Shown here one piece after another: positions 1-9,146 of a DNA stretch of 62,005 nucleotides. The position numbers were made by a program, and so were the translations under genes. Every line of letters begins with the position of its first letter. Position 1 is the stretch's first letter. The notes beneath the pieces were generated by a model, which was not told the DNA's origin, made no database searches, and saw only the letters and a list, made by a program, of their open reading frames with translations. This DNA is from Myxococcales bacterium (GTDB lineage Bacteria > Myxococcota_A > Polyangia > Nannocystales > Nannocystaceae), in assembly GCA_014240065.1 (NCBI GenBank), contig JAAZXR010000025.1, positions 1 through 62,005 on the forward strand, in the 5' to 3' direction.

Positions 1-2
1 AT

Positions 3-2720
3 ATTGACGTGAGCGACGGGGAGGTGTGCGATGCGGTCAGCCTGGGCGGCGAGGACTGCGACACCCAGACGGGGGGGGCGTCACCCTTCGGGACCCTCGC
101 GTGCGCAGGAGACTGTTCGACCTTCGACACCACGGGATGCTCGGCGTCGTCGACGGTGCAGCCCCTGTGGTCGAATGCGGCCAACTGGAACGAGTATCTT
201 GAGATCGATTACACCAGATATGTAGCGGGTTTCGACGCATCAACGCCCGACGTGGGGTGCGACCATGCGGAGGACAAGTACTACTTCTCGGAGGCGAATC
301 CGCTGAATCCAAACTCCGGCCCGAGCGTCGTATGTTACGAAGGGTGGCGGATCTTGACCTATGAGACGACGGCCTTCGGAGCAGACTGCGGCGTGGACAC
401 GCTCTCGACGAATTTCGGCACTGCCGGGCTTCTTGCGTGCGAGAGTGATGTACCGAGCAATTCGATCAGGGTCATATTCATTGCCGGCGGTGAGCTCGGT
501 GAGTACATCGATACGAGCGATCCATGTGTCCCGAAATGGGTAGACAACAGCCTGACGATCACCCATACGACCCTGGGGTCTACGATTGCACCACCTGGCC
601 CATGGTGGAACAATCCCGTGGTCCTGTTCGAGGACACGCCCAGTCTCGCGAGCACGGGGGGGCTCTCGGGAGGCGAGAATCCGGTCATCGTGGGCACGAG
701 CTGCGGGTTCTTGAATGTGACCACCGATACGAGCGCCGACGGCCCGCTCAGCATTTTGTCGTACGGTTCGCCACCGCTTTATTTCAACGGTAACCTCACG
801 CTAAATTCGACAGTGTATGTGGACGGCCCCCTGGAAATCTGGAATCAGGGTGGATTGGGCGCGTTGATCGACATCACCGGTACGGGGACAACATTGCGCA
901 TGGTGGATCTGGTAGGGAGCGGGCCGGCCGACGCGGATGTCAGAATTTCGGGGTCGGCATCCAACACGAAGATTCTTCCTGGATTGATAGGGGGAGGGGG
1001 GGGGTCGTCGGTGATCGCAGTTGAGTCGCTCTCACCCAACGCCTCCGGCATCGAGATCCACCCTCCCACCAGCGATCCGGGGGCCGAGATCAGGATCGCC
1101 ACTGGTGGCGCGACACCATCGGGGGTTGACCCTGGCTATCCCCGGGTGCTGCTCAAGTCAGGGACGATTCCAGGGGGGCTCACGTTGAGCGGCCCGGATG
1201 TGCAGATCAGCGGGGTCACGAGTCCAGGTCGCTTGTATATCGGCAGCGCTGGGAGCCCCAGCGCTGGTACGAGGTCATCCCAGATTATTAATTCGAGTTT
1301 TGAGGGTCTCGATCATCATCCGACGGCGAGCTTGGTGACCCTGCAGAACGTGACGTTCGTGGTGGACGAGGTGTTCGGTGCGTTGTTCCGGATTCCGGCC
1401 AACGCCGTCGCGTCTCGCCTATTTTTCCAAAACGCCGACAGCGACACCGACGGATCTTTCGAAGACCTCTCTGTTGAGGTTGGAGATGGTGCCGTCGTCC
1501 AGGGCGTGAGCATCCGTACCATTGGCGGTGCCGGCGGCGCAGGGGGGCCGCCCGCCCTCACAACCGCGCCGGTCGTCACCTGGGGGCCGAAGCTGGGGAG
1601 CGTTTGGGTGGACGGAGACCCCACGGCGACCGCGTCGAGCTTGTTCTCCACGGGAACACAATCCACTCCGGTGGCCGGGAACGGGGGGTTGATCGAGCTC
1701 TGGGATGTCATTTTAAATGGTCAATACCCACCATCGGGCATCGAGGAGGAGCTCAAGTGGGACGCGGAGACTGGAGTTGTAGCCGGTGAAATGTACGTGT
1801 CGCAGTACACGTGGCCGGACGGGACATGCAACGTCGAAGGCGTGACGGACGCGGCGTTCTTGATCGATCCATTGGTGTTCCCCGCCTGTGTGTCGACCGA
1901 CGTCGGGCTCCTGAAAATCAACGGGATCAACGAAGACGGACTGACCGATTTTCCGGCGCTCTCCAGTTCGGGCGAACAGACGTGGGCGCAGTATCTTGAG
2001 GAGGTCATCCCACTCCCTGGCCTTGCCTGCGGGGATGGATTGGTCTATGGGGCCGAGCTTTGCGACGACGGGGGGCCGTCGATGACTTGCGACGTTGATT
2101 GTACGCCCGCCGAGTGCGGGGATGGACTCATCAACGTGGCCGCTGGCGAACAATGTGACGACGGCAACGGCTTCGACAATGATGGGTGTTCCTCGGCTTG
2201 TGTACCTGAGAGCTGTGGAAATGGGACAATTGAATCGCCGGAGCAGTGTGACGACATGGGGCAGTCCTCCACATGCAACTCAAGCTGTCGGGGCACGTTC
2301 TGCGGTAATTTCTTCGTTGAGACCGACCCCATGGTCGAGGAATGCGACGATGGACCCAGCGGCAGCCTCACATGTACAAGCGAGTGCAAAATAAAAGCCT
2401 CGCCAGTGACGCGGGAGCGCCCGCACGCCTTCCACCAGGCGTGGATGGACTCACAGCAGGCCTGCGACCGGTTCCTGGCAGGGAGCTCCTTCAGCGGAGC
2501 TTCGGAGTGCCAGACGACCGTGCTGATGGGTGCTTATGAGAAATTGCAGGACGCGGTGGGGGGCGTGATTGTGGGTAACGAGAACGGGATTTGCGAGGCA
2601 GGGGAAACCTGTGAAGTCCTGACCGAGATTGGATACCACTACTTCACAGCGAGCCCGATGACAGAGTATCTCTTCGATGGGAATGTGATCACCGACATCA
2701 CGCTGACTGACCCGATATAG
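3..2720 (+). CDS. Cys-rich repeat surface/secreted protein, 5' end missing
   Basis: The reading frame is open to the left edge. The first in-frame residues (IDVSDGEVCD) are the middle of a Cys-rich repeat of the CGNGxIDxGExCDDG type, so the GTG at 9 is not the true start and the gene begins outside the window. The visible 905 residues hold a long Gly/Ser/Thr-rich, beta-rich central part, possibly a beta-helix. A block of four more Cys-rich repeats lies at about residues 675-800 (for example CGDGLINVAAGEQCDDGN), followed by a tail of about 100 residues. Repeats of this type (DUF4215-like) are typical of exported myxobacterial proteins and are thought to be disulfide-bonded. No membrane anchor is seen at the C-terminus. 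Function unknown. Confidence 0.85.
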   Translation: MDVSDGEVCDAVSLGGEDCDTQTGGASPFGTLACAGDCSTFDTTGCSASSTVQPLWSNAANWNEYLEIDYTRYVAGFDASTPDVGCDHAEDKYYFSEANPLNPNSGPSVVCYEGWRILTYETTAFGADCGVDTLSTNFGTAGLLACESDVPSNSIRVIFIAGGELGEYIDTSDPCVPKWVDNSLTITHTTLGSTIAPPGPWWNNPVVLFEDTPSLASTGGLSGGENPVIVGTSCGFLNVTTDTSADGPLSILSYGSPPLYFNGNLTLNSTVYVDGPLEIWNQGGLGALIDITGTGTTLRMVDLVGSGPADADVRISGSASNTKILPGLIGGGGGSSVIAVESLSPNASGIEIHPPTSDPGAEIRIATGGATPSGVDPGYPRVLLKSGTIPGGLTLSGPDVQISGVTSPGRLYIGSAGSPSAGTRSSQIINSSFEGLDHHPTASLVTLQNVTFVVDEVFGALFRIPANAVASRLFFQNADSDTDGSFEDLSVEVGDGAVVQGVSIRTIGGAGGAGGPPALTTAPVVTWGPKLGSVWVDGDPTATASSLFSTGTQSTPVAGNGGLIELWDVILNGQYPPSGIEEELKWDAETGVVAGEMYVSQYTWPDGTCNVEGVTDAAFLIDPLVFPACVSTDVGLLKINGINEDGLTDFPALSSSGEQTWAQYLEEVIPLPGLACGDGLVYGAELCDDGGPSMTCDVDCTPAECGDGLINVAAGEQCDDGNGFDNDGCSSACVPESCGNGTIESPEQCDDMGQSSTCNSSCRGTFCGNFFVETDPMVEECDDGPSGSLTCTSECKIKASPVTRERPHAFHQAWMDSQQACDRFLAGSSFSGASECQTTVLMGAYEKLQDAVGGVIVGNENGICEAGETCEVLTEIGYHYFTASPMTEYLFDGNVITDITLTDPI

Positions 2721-2939
2721 GATGTTGTGGGCCGCTCGTCAGCCGGCGTGCACGGGCGGCGCTGGCAGCTGCGGTGGTGTGCGCCGGCAGATAGCAGTGA
2801 GCGAGGAGCTGCGTGCGATCGCCTCCCTCGACCATTGGCGCGGAGCGTGCGGCGTGATTGTCTGAGCGATGGCGCCCACGAAAAAACGACGGCGCGATTA
2901 TCAGCGCGACGGGGGAGCCGCCGCGGTCGCCGCTGAAGT

Positions 2940-3290
2940 CTAGTGCAGGCGCTCTTGAGGGAGCGTGGCCCCCGCCTCGGGGATGAAGCGCAAGAACCGA
3001 AGTCCCACGCCGCACAGGGACTGCAGCTCGCCGGCGTCGTCGGAGAACTGGAAGTAGTAGTGGTTGCGCACGCGGGCCATGGCGCACATGGCCGCGTCGT
3101 CGCCCGGGAACTGGAAGCGCACGATGATCTTGGTGTTCAAGGGCAGCGGCTCGTGCATCTCCACGAACATGCCGCCCTCGGAGATGTTGCGGGCGATGTA
3201 CCAGCGGTCCCCGAGCTCGTCGCAAGACAGGAGCACGCGGAAGACTTTGTCGATTCGCTGGGAGTTTCGTCGCTCGGGGGTGACGTCCAT
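2940..3290 (-). CDS. PilZ domain protein (probable c-di-GMP receptor)
   Basis: A 116-residue single-domain protein. It begins MDVTPERRNSQRIDK, which carries an RRxxQR-like version of the PilZ RxxxR motif. A typical PilZ beta-barrel segment follows (NISEGGMFVEMHEPLPLNT), then the hydrophobic strand IIVRFQFPG. PilZ domains bind cyclic di-GMP through the RxxxR arginines and a D/NxSxxG motif; here the latter reads NISEGG. The frame stays open upstream to about 3374, but ATG 3290 places the PilZ start at the N-terminus as in the family. No strong Shine-Dalgarno sequence precedes it. It lies 108 bases downstream of a small membrane protein in the same direction and could share its transcript. Confidence 0.8.
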   Translation of the reverse strand: MDVTPERRNSQRIDKVFRVLLSCDELGDRWYIARNISEGGMFVEMHEPLPLNTKIIVRFQFPGDDAAMCAMARVRNHYYFQFSDDAGELQSLCGVGLRFLRFIPEAGATLPQERLH

Positions 3291-3398
3291 GGGTGGATCT
3301 TGGACGGGTACGAGAGTGAAGGCAAATATCCTACATCTAACTACCATTGAGCACACACACGCAGTTTCCCGCACGACCAGACGCTCAAGGTTATGTAA

Positions 3399-3866
3399 TT
3401 ACAGTCTTTTTATCGCCCACGCGGCCCCGACGACGGCGGCGATCTGAACGAAAAGCGCGATACACGCTGCCGCGGCGACGAATTGGATGCCGCCTCGCAG
3501 GAGTGGTCGGCCAACCCGGCGACCGAATGCAAAGCCAGCCACAGCGAGGGCGACCCCGGGCCAAGCGGGGGAGAAGTCCCAGAGGGTCACGGCCCCCGCC
3601 CAGGCCACGGCGCCCGCCGTGAAGGTGAGCGGCACGATGGCAAGAATCGTGCTCGGAGGCGGCGGCGCCCCGTCGCGGGCGCTGCCGCCGGGAGCATCGG
3701 GGGATGCGAGTGGCGTCGAGGACACGGCCGCATTGTGCCAGAATATGGTGCGCGTCGGCAGTGAGGGGCGCTCAAGAAGGGGCGCCGCGGGCGTCGCGGT
3801 GCGCACGGGTTCCGGTGCGGCCCGTTCGCGCGTGGTCCGCTTGCTATCCGGGCCGCATTCGACCAT
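3399..3866 (-). CDS. small membrane protein, function unknown
   Basis: About 155 residues. The first 80 or so are Pro/Ala/Arg-rich and probably disordered. Three hydrophobic stretches follow: ILAIVPLTFTAGAVAWAGAV, WPGVALAVAGFAF and FVAAAACIALFVQIAAVVGA, with Arg-rich loops between them, as in a small inner-membrane protein. I recognise no family. The frame also opens from 3893, which would overlap the start of era on the other strand. ATG 3866 leaves the two genes divergent with 16 bases between starts. It is the only long frame here whose product looks like a protein; the opposite strand is merely a 5' extension of era. Moderate confidence. Confidence 0.5.
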   Translation of the reverse strand: MVECGPDSKRTTRERAAPEPVRTATPAAPLLERPSLPTRTIFWHNAAVSSTPLASPDAPGGSARDGAPPPPSTILAIVPLTFTAGAVAWAGAVTLWDFSPAWPGVALAVAGFAFGRRVGRPLLRGGIQFVAAAACIALFVQIAAVVGAAWAIKRL

Positions 3867-3869
3867 AAC
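3841..3869 (+). promoter_or_regulatory. candidate sigma70 promoter for era-der
   Basis: TTGCTA (3841-3846), a 17-base spacer and CATAAC (3864-3869). Only 13 bases separate the -10 box from ATG 3883, so the leader would be very short, and no Shine-Dalgarno sequence precedes era. The match is modest (TTG core, ATAA core) and it lies over the start of the divergent membrane-protein gene. Tentative. Confidence 0.3.
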
Positions 3870-3882
3870 CCTCGATTCTCGC

Positions 3883-4845
3883 ATGAGTTCCACCGATCCA
3901 AAATCGTCTGACGCCTACCGCTCGGGCTTCGTCGCGCTGTGCGGCCGGCCCAACGTGGGCAAGAGCACGCTGCTCAACGCGTTGATCGGAGATCGCGTGG
4001 CCCTGGCGACTCGCTTCCCGCAGACCACCCGCGAGCGCATGCTCGGCATCTGGAGCGGCGAGGAGTTTCAGGCGGTGCTCGTGGACACGCCGGGGATCCA
4101 CCGGGCAAAATCGGCGCTCAACAAGTTCATGGTGGGCGAGGCGATCAAGGGGGCGCGGGATGTGGACCTGGTGCTGATGCTCGCGGAGATGCCCAATATC
4201 CCCGACGCGGAGGCCGCGGCCCAATGGGAGCCGGGCCCGGGCGCCAAGGCTGCGCTCGCCTCACTCGTGGAGACGGGGCGTCCGATCGTCTTGGTGCTCA
4301 CGAAGTGCGACATGGTCAAAGACAGAGATCTCGTTCTGCCGATCATTGAGACCTGGCAGCGCCATCACGACTTTGAGACGGTCGTGCCGACCTCCGCTGT
4401 CAAAGGGAAGGGGCTCGATGTGCTGGAGCGGGAGGTGCTCGCGCGGCTCCCCGCCGGCCCCGCCTACTACGATCGAGAGCAGCTCAGCGACAAGGATATG
4501 CGCTGGCACGCCTCCGAAATTGTGCGCGGGACGATTTTCGCGAAGCTGCGCGACGAGCTCCCCTACGCCTGCGCCGTCGTGGTGGAGCGGTACAAGGAGA
4601 CCGAGGCCGGCGATCGCATCCACGCGACCGTCCACGTGGACAAACAGAGTCAAAAGGGCATGGTCATCGGGAAGAAGGCCAGCATGATCAAGGACATCTC
4701 CTCCCAGGCGCGCGAGCGGATCGGGCGACTCACGGGGCGACCGTGTCAGCTGTTCTTGGACGTGAAGGTGAGCCCGGGGTGGACCGAAGATCCCAAACAA
4801 CTTGAGCGCCTCGGCTACGCGGATCACGAGGAGGACCGGGGATGA
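3883..4845 (+). CDS. era: GTPase Era
   Basis: 320 residues, the usual Era length. The GTPase domain shows G1 GRPNVGKS (residues 21-28), the TT switch I residues at 48-49, G3 DTPG (68-71), G4 TKCD in place of NKxD, and G5 TSA. The C-terminal KH RNA-binding domain has the GxxG-type stretch GMVIGKKASMIKDI and ends LFLDVKVSPGW. Era binds 16S rRNA near the anti-Shine-Dalgarno end and assists 30S assembly. The frame is open far upstream, but residues before MSSTDPKSS show no similarity to Era, so ATG 3883 is chosen. The stop overlaps the der start (ATGA), which indicates translational coupling. The region before G4 holds a short insertion (WEPGPGAK). Confidence 0.96.
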   Translation: MSSTDPKSSDAYRSGFVALCGRPNVGKSTLLNALIGDRVALATRFPQTTRERMLGIWSGEEFQAVLVDTPGIHRAKSALNKFMVGEAIKGARDVDLVLMLAEMPNIPDAEAAAQWEPGPGAKAALASLVETGRPIVLVLTKCDMVKDRDLVLPIIETWQRHHDFETVVPTSAVKGKGLDVLEREVLARLPAGPAYYDREQLSDKDMRWHASEIVRGTIFAKLRDELPYACAVVVERYKETEAGDRIHATVHVDKQSQKGMVIGKKASMIKDISSQARERIGRLTGRPCQLFLDVKVSPGWTEDPKQLERLGYADHEEDRG

Positions 4846-6293
4846 GCGGCGAGTTCGACGAGGCGAGCCTCCTCGAGGGGCTCGACGAGGAGCACGGCGC
4901 GCCGGGGCCCTCGCAAATTGTGGCCATTGTTGGCCGGCCAAACGTGGGCAAGTCCACGCTGTTTAACCGGCTGACCCGCAGCCGCAAGGCGATCGTAGAG
5001 GACCGCCCGGGGGTCACCCGAGACCGGCTGTATGGCATCGCGACCTTCGATGAGTGCAGCTACGTGGTGGTGGACACCGGGGGCCTCGATCCCGAGTTGA
5101 ACACGGGCCTGCCCAAGCACATCCGGCTGCAAGCCGAGGTCGCGATTCAAGAGGCCGATCTGATCTTGTTCGTGGTCGACGCGGTCGACGGGCCGACCGG
5201 CGCGGACGCGGAGATCGGTCAGCTGCTGCGCAAGTCTGGCAAGCCCTTGCTGGTCGTGGCGAACAAGGCCGACAACCCCGAGCGTGAGGTGGCAGGGCTC
5301 GCCGCGAACGAGCTTGGCTTGGGCGAGGTGTTGCCGGTGTCGGCGGCCCACGGTCGAAACGTCGGCGAGCTGTGCGAGGCCATTTTGGAGCGACTCCCGC
5401 CCGGCGCGCAAGCGGACACGCTGATTCCAGAGGGCACCCGAATCGCCTTCGTCGGCCGGCCCAACGCGGGCAAGTCGACCCTGGTGAACGCCATGCTCGC
5501 CGAGCCGCGGGTCATCGTCTCGAGTGAGCCGGGGACCACCCGCGATCCGATCAACTTGCCCTTTCGCTACAAAAACCGCGATCTCGTCTTGATCGACACG
5601 GCGGGACTGCGCCGTCGCAAACAGGTGGCGCGAGCGATGGAGAAGATCGCGGCGATCCGCTCCATTCGAACCATTGAACGCACCCACGTCTGTGTGTTGG
5701 TGATCGACGCGACCGAGGGTGTGCGTGATCAAGATCAACGCATCGCGAGGATGGCGTTTGAGCGCGGCAAGGCCATCGTCGTGGCGCTGCACAAGTGGGA
5801 CTTGGTGGTGCACGAGGGCCAAGAGGCTCGCGACGCGCTTGAGCAGGCCAAGGAGGCCTTGGCGTTCTTGGAGTCGCCGATCATCGTGAAGAGCTCGGTC
5901 GTGGGCGCCGGAAGGGACGAAGGGGCCGGCAAAACGTTCGAGCTTGAGAAGCTGTTGCAAGCGTGTCTCACCACGGCGGCGGCGTTGGAGCGGCGGATCT
6001 CCACCTCCGATCTCAATGACGAGCTGCAAGCGGCCGTGCGCGATCACAACCCGCCCATGCACAAGAGCAGACCCGTGAAGCTCTACTTTGCGACCCAAGC
6101 AGCGTCTGCCCCGCCGCTCATCGTGATCTCCGCCAATCGCGGGCGATGCTTGGCGCCGGCGTGGGAGCGATATTTTATCCGTCGGCTGCGTAAACGCTGG
6201 GGGCTATTTGGCGTCCCAGTCCGCTTGGTGGTCCGTGGGCGCGGCAAGGGCAACAAGGAGCGCGGCTCCGGTGGACGCGGCGGCAAGCCATGA
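4842..6293 (+). CDS. der: ribosome assembly GTPase Der (EngA)
   Basis: 483 residues with the tandem GTPase domains unique to Der, which matures the 50S subunit. Domain 1: G1 GRPNVGKS at 31-38, G3 DTGG, G4 NKAD. Domain 2: G1 GRPNAGKS at 205-212, G3 DTAG, and G4 HKWD at 317-320, where most Der proteins have NKWD. The C-terminal KH-like domain is present and ends in a basic, Gly-rich tail (RGRGKGNKERGSGGRGG). It overlaps era by four bases (ATGA), so the two ribosome-assembly GTPases form one operon. In E. coli der instead follows yfgM-bamB, whose homologues lie about 4 kb further on here. Confidence 0.96.
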   Translation: MSGEFDEASLLEGLDEEHGAPGPSQIVAIVGRPNVGKSTLFNRLTRSRKAIVEDRPGVTRDRLYGIATFDECSYVVVDTGGLDPELNTGLPKHIRLQAEVAIQEADLILFVVDAVDGPTGADAEIGQLLRKSGKPLLVVANKADNPEREVAGLAANELGLGEVLPVSAAHGRNVGELCEAILERLPPGAQADTLIPEGTRIAFVGRPNAGKSTLVNAMLAEPRVIVSSEPGTTRDPINLPFRYKNRDLVLIDTAGLRRRKQVARAMEKIAAIRSIRTIERTHVCVLVIDATEGVRDQDQRIARMAFERGKAIVVALHKWDLVVHEGQEARDALEQAKEALAFLESPIIVKSSVVGAGRDEGAGKTFELEKLLQACLTTAAALERRISTSDLNDELQAAVRDHNPPMHKSRPVKLYFATQAASAPPLIVISANRGRCLAPAWERYFIRRLRKRWGLFGVPVRLVVRGRGKGNKERGSGGRGGKP

Positions 6294-6390
6294 CGTTCGG
6301 CGCGAAGCCCTAACGTTCCGCGCGAAGCACGCGCGCGCGGAGTTCCCTGTCCACGAAGGGGACGAGCGCGGTTGGCACGCCGGCTCGAAA

Positions 6391-6416
6391 CCGCCAACAG
6401 CGTTGGCGGGTCTTTC
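6391..6416 (+). terminator. probable Rho-independent terminator after der
   Basis: A perfect 8-bp GC-rich stem (CCGCCAAC / GTTGGCGG) with a 3-base AGC loop, followed by GTCTTTC. The T tract is short, so termination may be partial. It lies about 100 bases after the der stop and ahead of the VWA lipoprotein gene. Confidence 0.5.
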
Positions 6417-6539
6417 ACGGATGATCGCTTTACCCCGTTGGATTCATTTGCGATCTTCTTGGCGCCTGACTTGCTTTAAGAAGTATAGGAACCGCAGCGT
6501 TCGTCGCACGAGCGCTCACAAGGACAAAAAGGAATTACG

Positions 6540-8276
6540 ATGCGCGCACGCCAACACGCCCCCTTCTCATACTCTGTCGCTCTCGTCACCGCGGTGGCGG
6601 CCATCGCTGGCTGCAACCCGCACGTACTACAGGCGGTGGAGCTCGACTCGACGGCCGTCGACGAGAACGTCCTCCAACTTCAGGTCAACAAAGACGTGGA
6701 CGTACTCTTCGTCGTGGACAACTCGGGCTCCATGGCCCAAGAGCAGATCACGTTGTCCGAGAACTTTAACGCGTTCATCGAGGTGTTGGAGGAGGACGAC
6801 GTGGACGCCAACTACCGCATCGGCGTGACCACGTCGGACAACTCGAACGCAGTGTGTGCCACCAGCGGCATCAACGACACCACGCCCGAGGGCGGGAAGC
6901 TGGTCCTCTCTTCGTGCACGACGCGCCCGACGCAGTTTACGTGGCCAAAAGATGTTGTAACGGTGGAGGTCTACGATGAGGCTTGTACGGCCCTATGTCC
7001 CGAGTCCATCGGCAACGCGATCACGGTGTTGCCCACCAAGACCGCCGTGGACGACGAGGCGAAGCCTCGGCCATGGATTCAGAGCATCGAGGGAGTGTCC
7101 AACCTCTCGATCGACGGCGGCGACACCGCATGGACTGACATGGTGCAGGCCTTCCGATGCGTGGGTCCACAAGGAGTCGACGGGTGCGGTTTTGAGTCTC
7201 AGCTAGAGAGCCAGTACAAGGCGCTGGCATTGGCGAAGGTGGGGAGCTCGGAGCAGTTCGGGTTCCTCCGCGACCAGGCAATTTTGGCGGTCGTGCATGT
7301 GACCGACGAAGCAGACTGCTCGGCGAACGCCAGGGTGGATCAGCTGGTGTTTAGCAACTCCGCGAGCGACTCTCCGTTTTGGAACGCGACCAACGCGTCG
7401 TCAGCGATCTGCTGGAACGCGGGGACGAAGTGTGAAGGCACAGGGGATCCGTACACCAGCTGCACCTCGCAGAGCTACAACTTCGAAGGCGCGGAGATCG
7501 GTGACGACTATGATTCTGGCAACCCAGACGCCGAGCAGCAGGTGCTGTACCCGCTGAAGCGCTACCTCGACCAACTGACGAACATCGAGAATGACAAGGC
7601 CATCTTGCAGGGTCCAGAGGACGCCATCGTCTCCATCATCGGCGGGGTCCCAGAGGGCTACTCCACTGGGATGGCGGACCTCGTGTACCAGGCCGCGACG
7701 GACACTGCGACCATCGGGGGCACACACCAGACGTTTGGCATCGACTTCGGCTGCTCGTCGATGGTCGGCGGTGAGGTGCAAAACGCGGTCCCCCCCGTTC
7801 GACTTAGGGAGTTTGCCGAGGCGTTCTACGCGCCCATACCGGACTCGGATCTCACGTCGAACCTCTTCTCCATCTGCGCCGGCAACTACGGCCCCGCGCT
7901 GGAGGCTGTAGCCGAGGCGATTAAAACTCAGATCAAGCCGGGGTGTTTTGAGTCCTGCGTCGAGGACGTAGGGACGGAGGACGGACTTCAGGTGCAGTGC
8001 AAGGTCACCCAAGAGGTGCCTCTCGATGGGGGCGGGTCGCAAACCGACACCATCGCCAAGTGCAGTGTGACCGCGGCCGAGGATCCTGCGAATCCCATCG
8101 GCGTGTGTTACACGGAGTTGACGGGCGCCGCCATGAGCCCGCTGTGTGTCGAGGAGGGCTGGAACCTTGAGTTCACCATCACCCGCAGCGCCAACTTCCC
8201 GGTCCCCGGTGGGACCCTCGTCAGCGCCAACTGCCAGCTGTCGGACCGCCCGGCGGAAGACTGCCCGAACCTCTAA
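6540..8276 (+). CDS. von Willebrand factor A domain lipoprotein
   Basis: 578 residues. It has a lipoprotein signal peptide with lipobox AIAGC (Cys25), and a VWA domain starts at about residue 52. The MIDAS motif DNSGS occupies residues 60-64 (VLFVVDNSGSM), so metal-dependent ligand binding is expected. Many Cys residues suggest disulfides outside the cytoplasm. The last 110 or so residues form a separate module containing AEDPANPIGVCYTELTGAAM and EEGWNLEFTI, which recurs in the next gene. Start ATG 6540 has a good ribosome site (AAGGA, 6 bases away). VWA lipoproteins are numerous in Myxococcota; most are of unknown function and presumably take part in surface adhesion or complex assembly. Confidence 0.88.
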   Translation: MRARQHAPFSYSVALVTAVAAIAGCNPHVLQAVELDSTAVDENVLQLQVNKDVDVLFVVDNSGSMAQEQITLSENFNAFIEVLEEDDVDANYRIGVTTSDNSNAVCATSGINDTTPEGGKLVLSSCTTRPTQFTWPKDVVTVEVYDEACTALCPESIGNAITVLPTKTAVDDEAKPRPWIQSIEGVSNLSIDGGDTAWTDMVQAFRCVGPQGVDGCGFESQLESQYKALALAKVGSSEQFGFLRDQAILAVVHVTDEADCSANARVDQLVFSNSASDSPFWNATNASSAICWNAGTKCEGTGDPYTSCTSQSYNFEGAEIGDDYDSGNPDAEQQVLYPLKRYLDQLTNIENDKAILQGPEDAIVSIIGGVPEGYSTGMADLVYQAATDTATIGGTHQTFGIDFGCSSMVGGEVQNAVPPVRLREFAEAFYAPIPDSDLTSNLFSICAGNYGPALEAVAEAIKTQIKPGCFESCVEDVGTEDGLQVQCKVTQEVPLDGGGSQTDTIAKCSVTAAEDPANPIGVCYTELTGAAMSPLCVEEGWNLEFTITRSANFPVPGGTLVSANCQLSDRPAEDCPNL

Positions 8277-8543
8277 GGGAAGGGGAGGTCTCCAAGGCTC
8301 GCGCATCCAAGATGTGCGGGCCTTTGTGCGTGGTGGGCCGCAGCGTGTCGCGCCTATCAGATATCTTCGGCTACACACGCCCGACAGATTTCGCGAGGGG
8401 GTAGCAATGGCGTTGGCACCGTGTCGGCGCCACGACGTGAAGGACGTCTTCTGGGCAACGGGTGCTCCAAGAAAAGATTGAGAAAAAGCGCCCGAAGGTC
8501 TCTTTCATCGTGACTGGTATGCACGTTGCTTTTGATACGGGGC

Positions 8544-9107
8544 ATGGTGGGAGATTCCGTTCATGCGCGTTATTTGTTTCGTTCCTCGTTGATGGGCGTC
8601 GCGTTGCTCGGTTCATGGGGATGTGGAACGGAGGGTGGGCTTGATGGTCTCGAGATGTCTGCAAAGACGCCCCTCGTGTCCCATCAACTCGACACCTCGG
8701 GGCTGTGTGAGGACGAGGAGTCTGGGTTCCCGCCTGCCTCAAAAATCCCGCCCAGCTGTTTCGAGGGGTGCGCGCTCGATGCCACCGAGGCGTGGGGATT
8801 TGATCCCGCGTGCGAGTTGACGCAGCTGATTCTCAGTGACGCCGTTGGGGCTTTCTTTCACTCAACGACCATGATTCCCCGGTGTGACGAGCTGCCCGCG
8901 GAGGACCCGGCGAATGAAGCGGGGGTCTGCTACAGGGCGTTGACCGGCGCGGCGATGAGCCCCGTGTGCATCGACGAGGGCTGGAACCTCGAGTTCACCA
9001 TTACGCGGGACCCGAACGCCCCGGCGCCCCCCTGCGGGACATTGATCGTGGCCACCTGTGAGGCCATCGCCGCGGGCCCCGACGGATGTGCGGGGATAGG
9101 TCCGTAG
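8544..9107 (+). CDS. small exported protein repeating the C-terminal module of the VWA lipoprotein
   Basis: About 187 residues from ATG 8544; a TTG at 8526 is also in frame. The N-terminus (RYLFRSSLMGVALLGSWGC) looks like a signal peptide ending in a weak lipobox. The C-terminal 70 residues closely match the end of the upstream VWA protein: AEDPANEAGVCYRALTGAAM, then a Cys, then DEGWNLEFTITR, then CGTLIVATCEA. The gene therefore carries that module without a VWA domain. It may come from tandem duplication followed by loss, or it may be an independent use of a Cys-rich binding module. Both genes run the same way, with 267 bases between them. Function unknown. Confidence 0.75.
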   Translation: MVGDSVHARYLFRSSLMGVALLGSWGCGTEGGLDGLEMSAKTPLVSHQLDTSGLCEDEESGFPPASKIPPSCFEGCALDATEAWGFDPACELTQLILSDAVGAFFHSTTMIPRCDELPAEDPANEAGVCYRALTGAAMSPVCIDEGWNLEFTITRDPNAPAPPCGTLIVATCEAIAAGPDGCAGIGP

Positions 9108-9146
9108 CTAATTGTGGTGTGATCACGCGGGCTTTTGCTCACCACC

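Noticed and set aside
4824-6098. Minus-strand frame opposite der (424 codons)
   Set aside because: A shadow of the second GTPase gene; no domains and no ribosome site.
8290-8330. Hairpin after the VWA gene (GCGCATC / GATGTGC)
   Set aside because: Short stem with a wobble pair and only three T afterwards, too weak to call a terminator.
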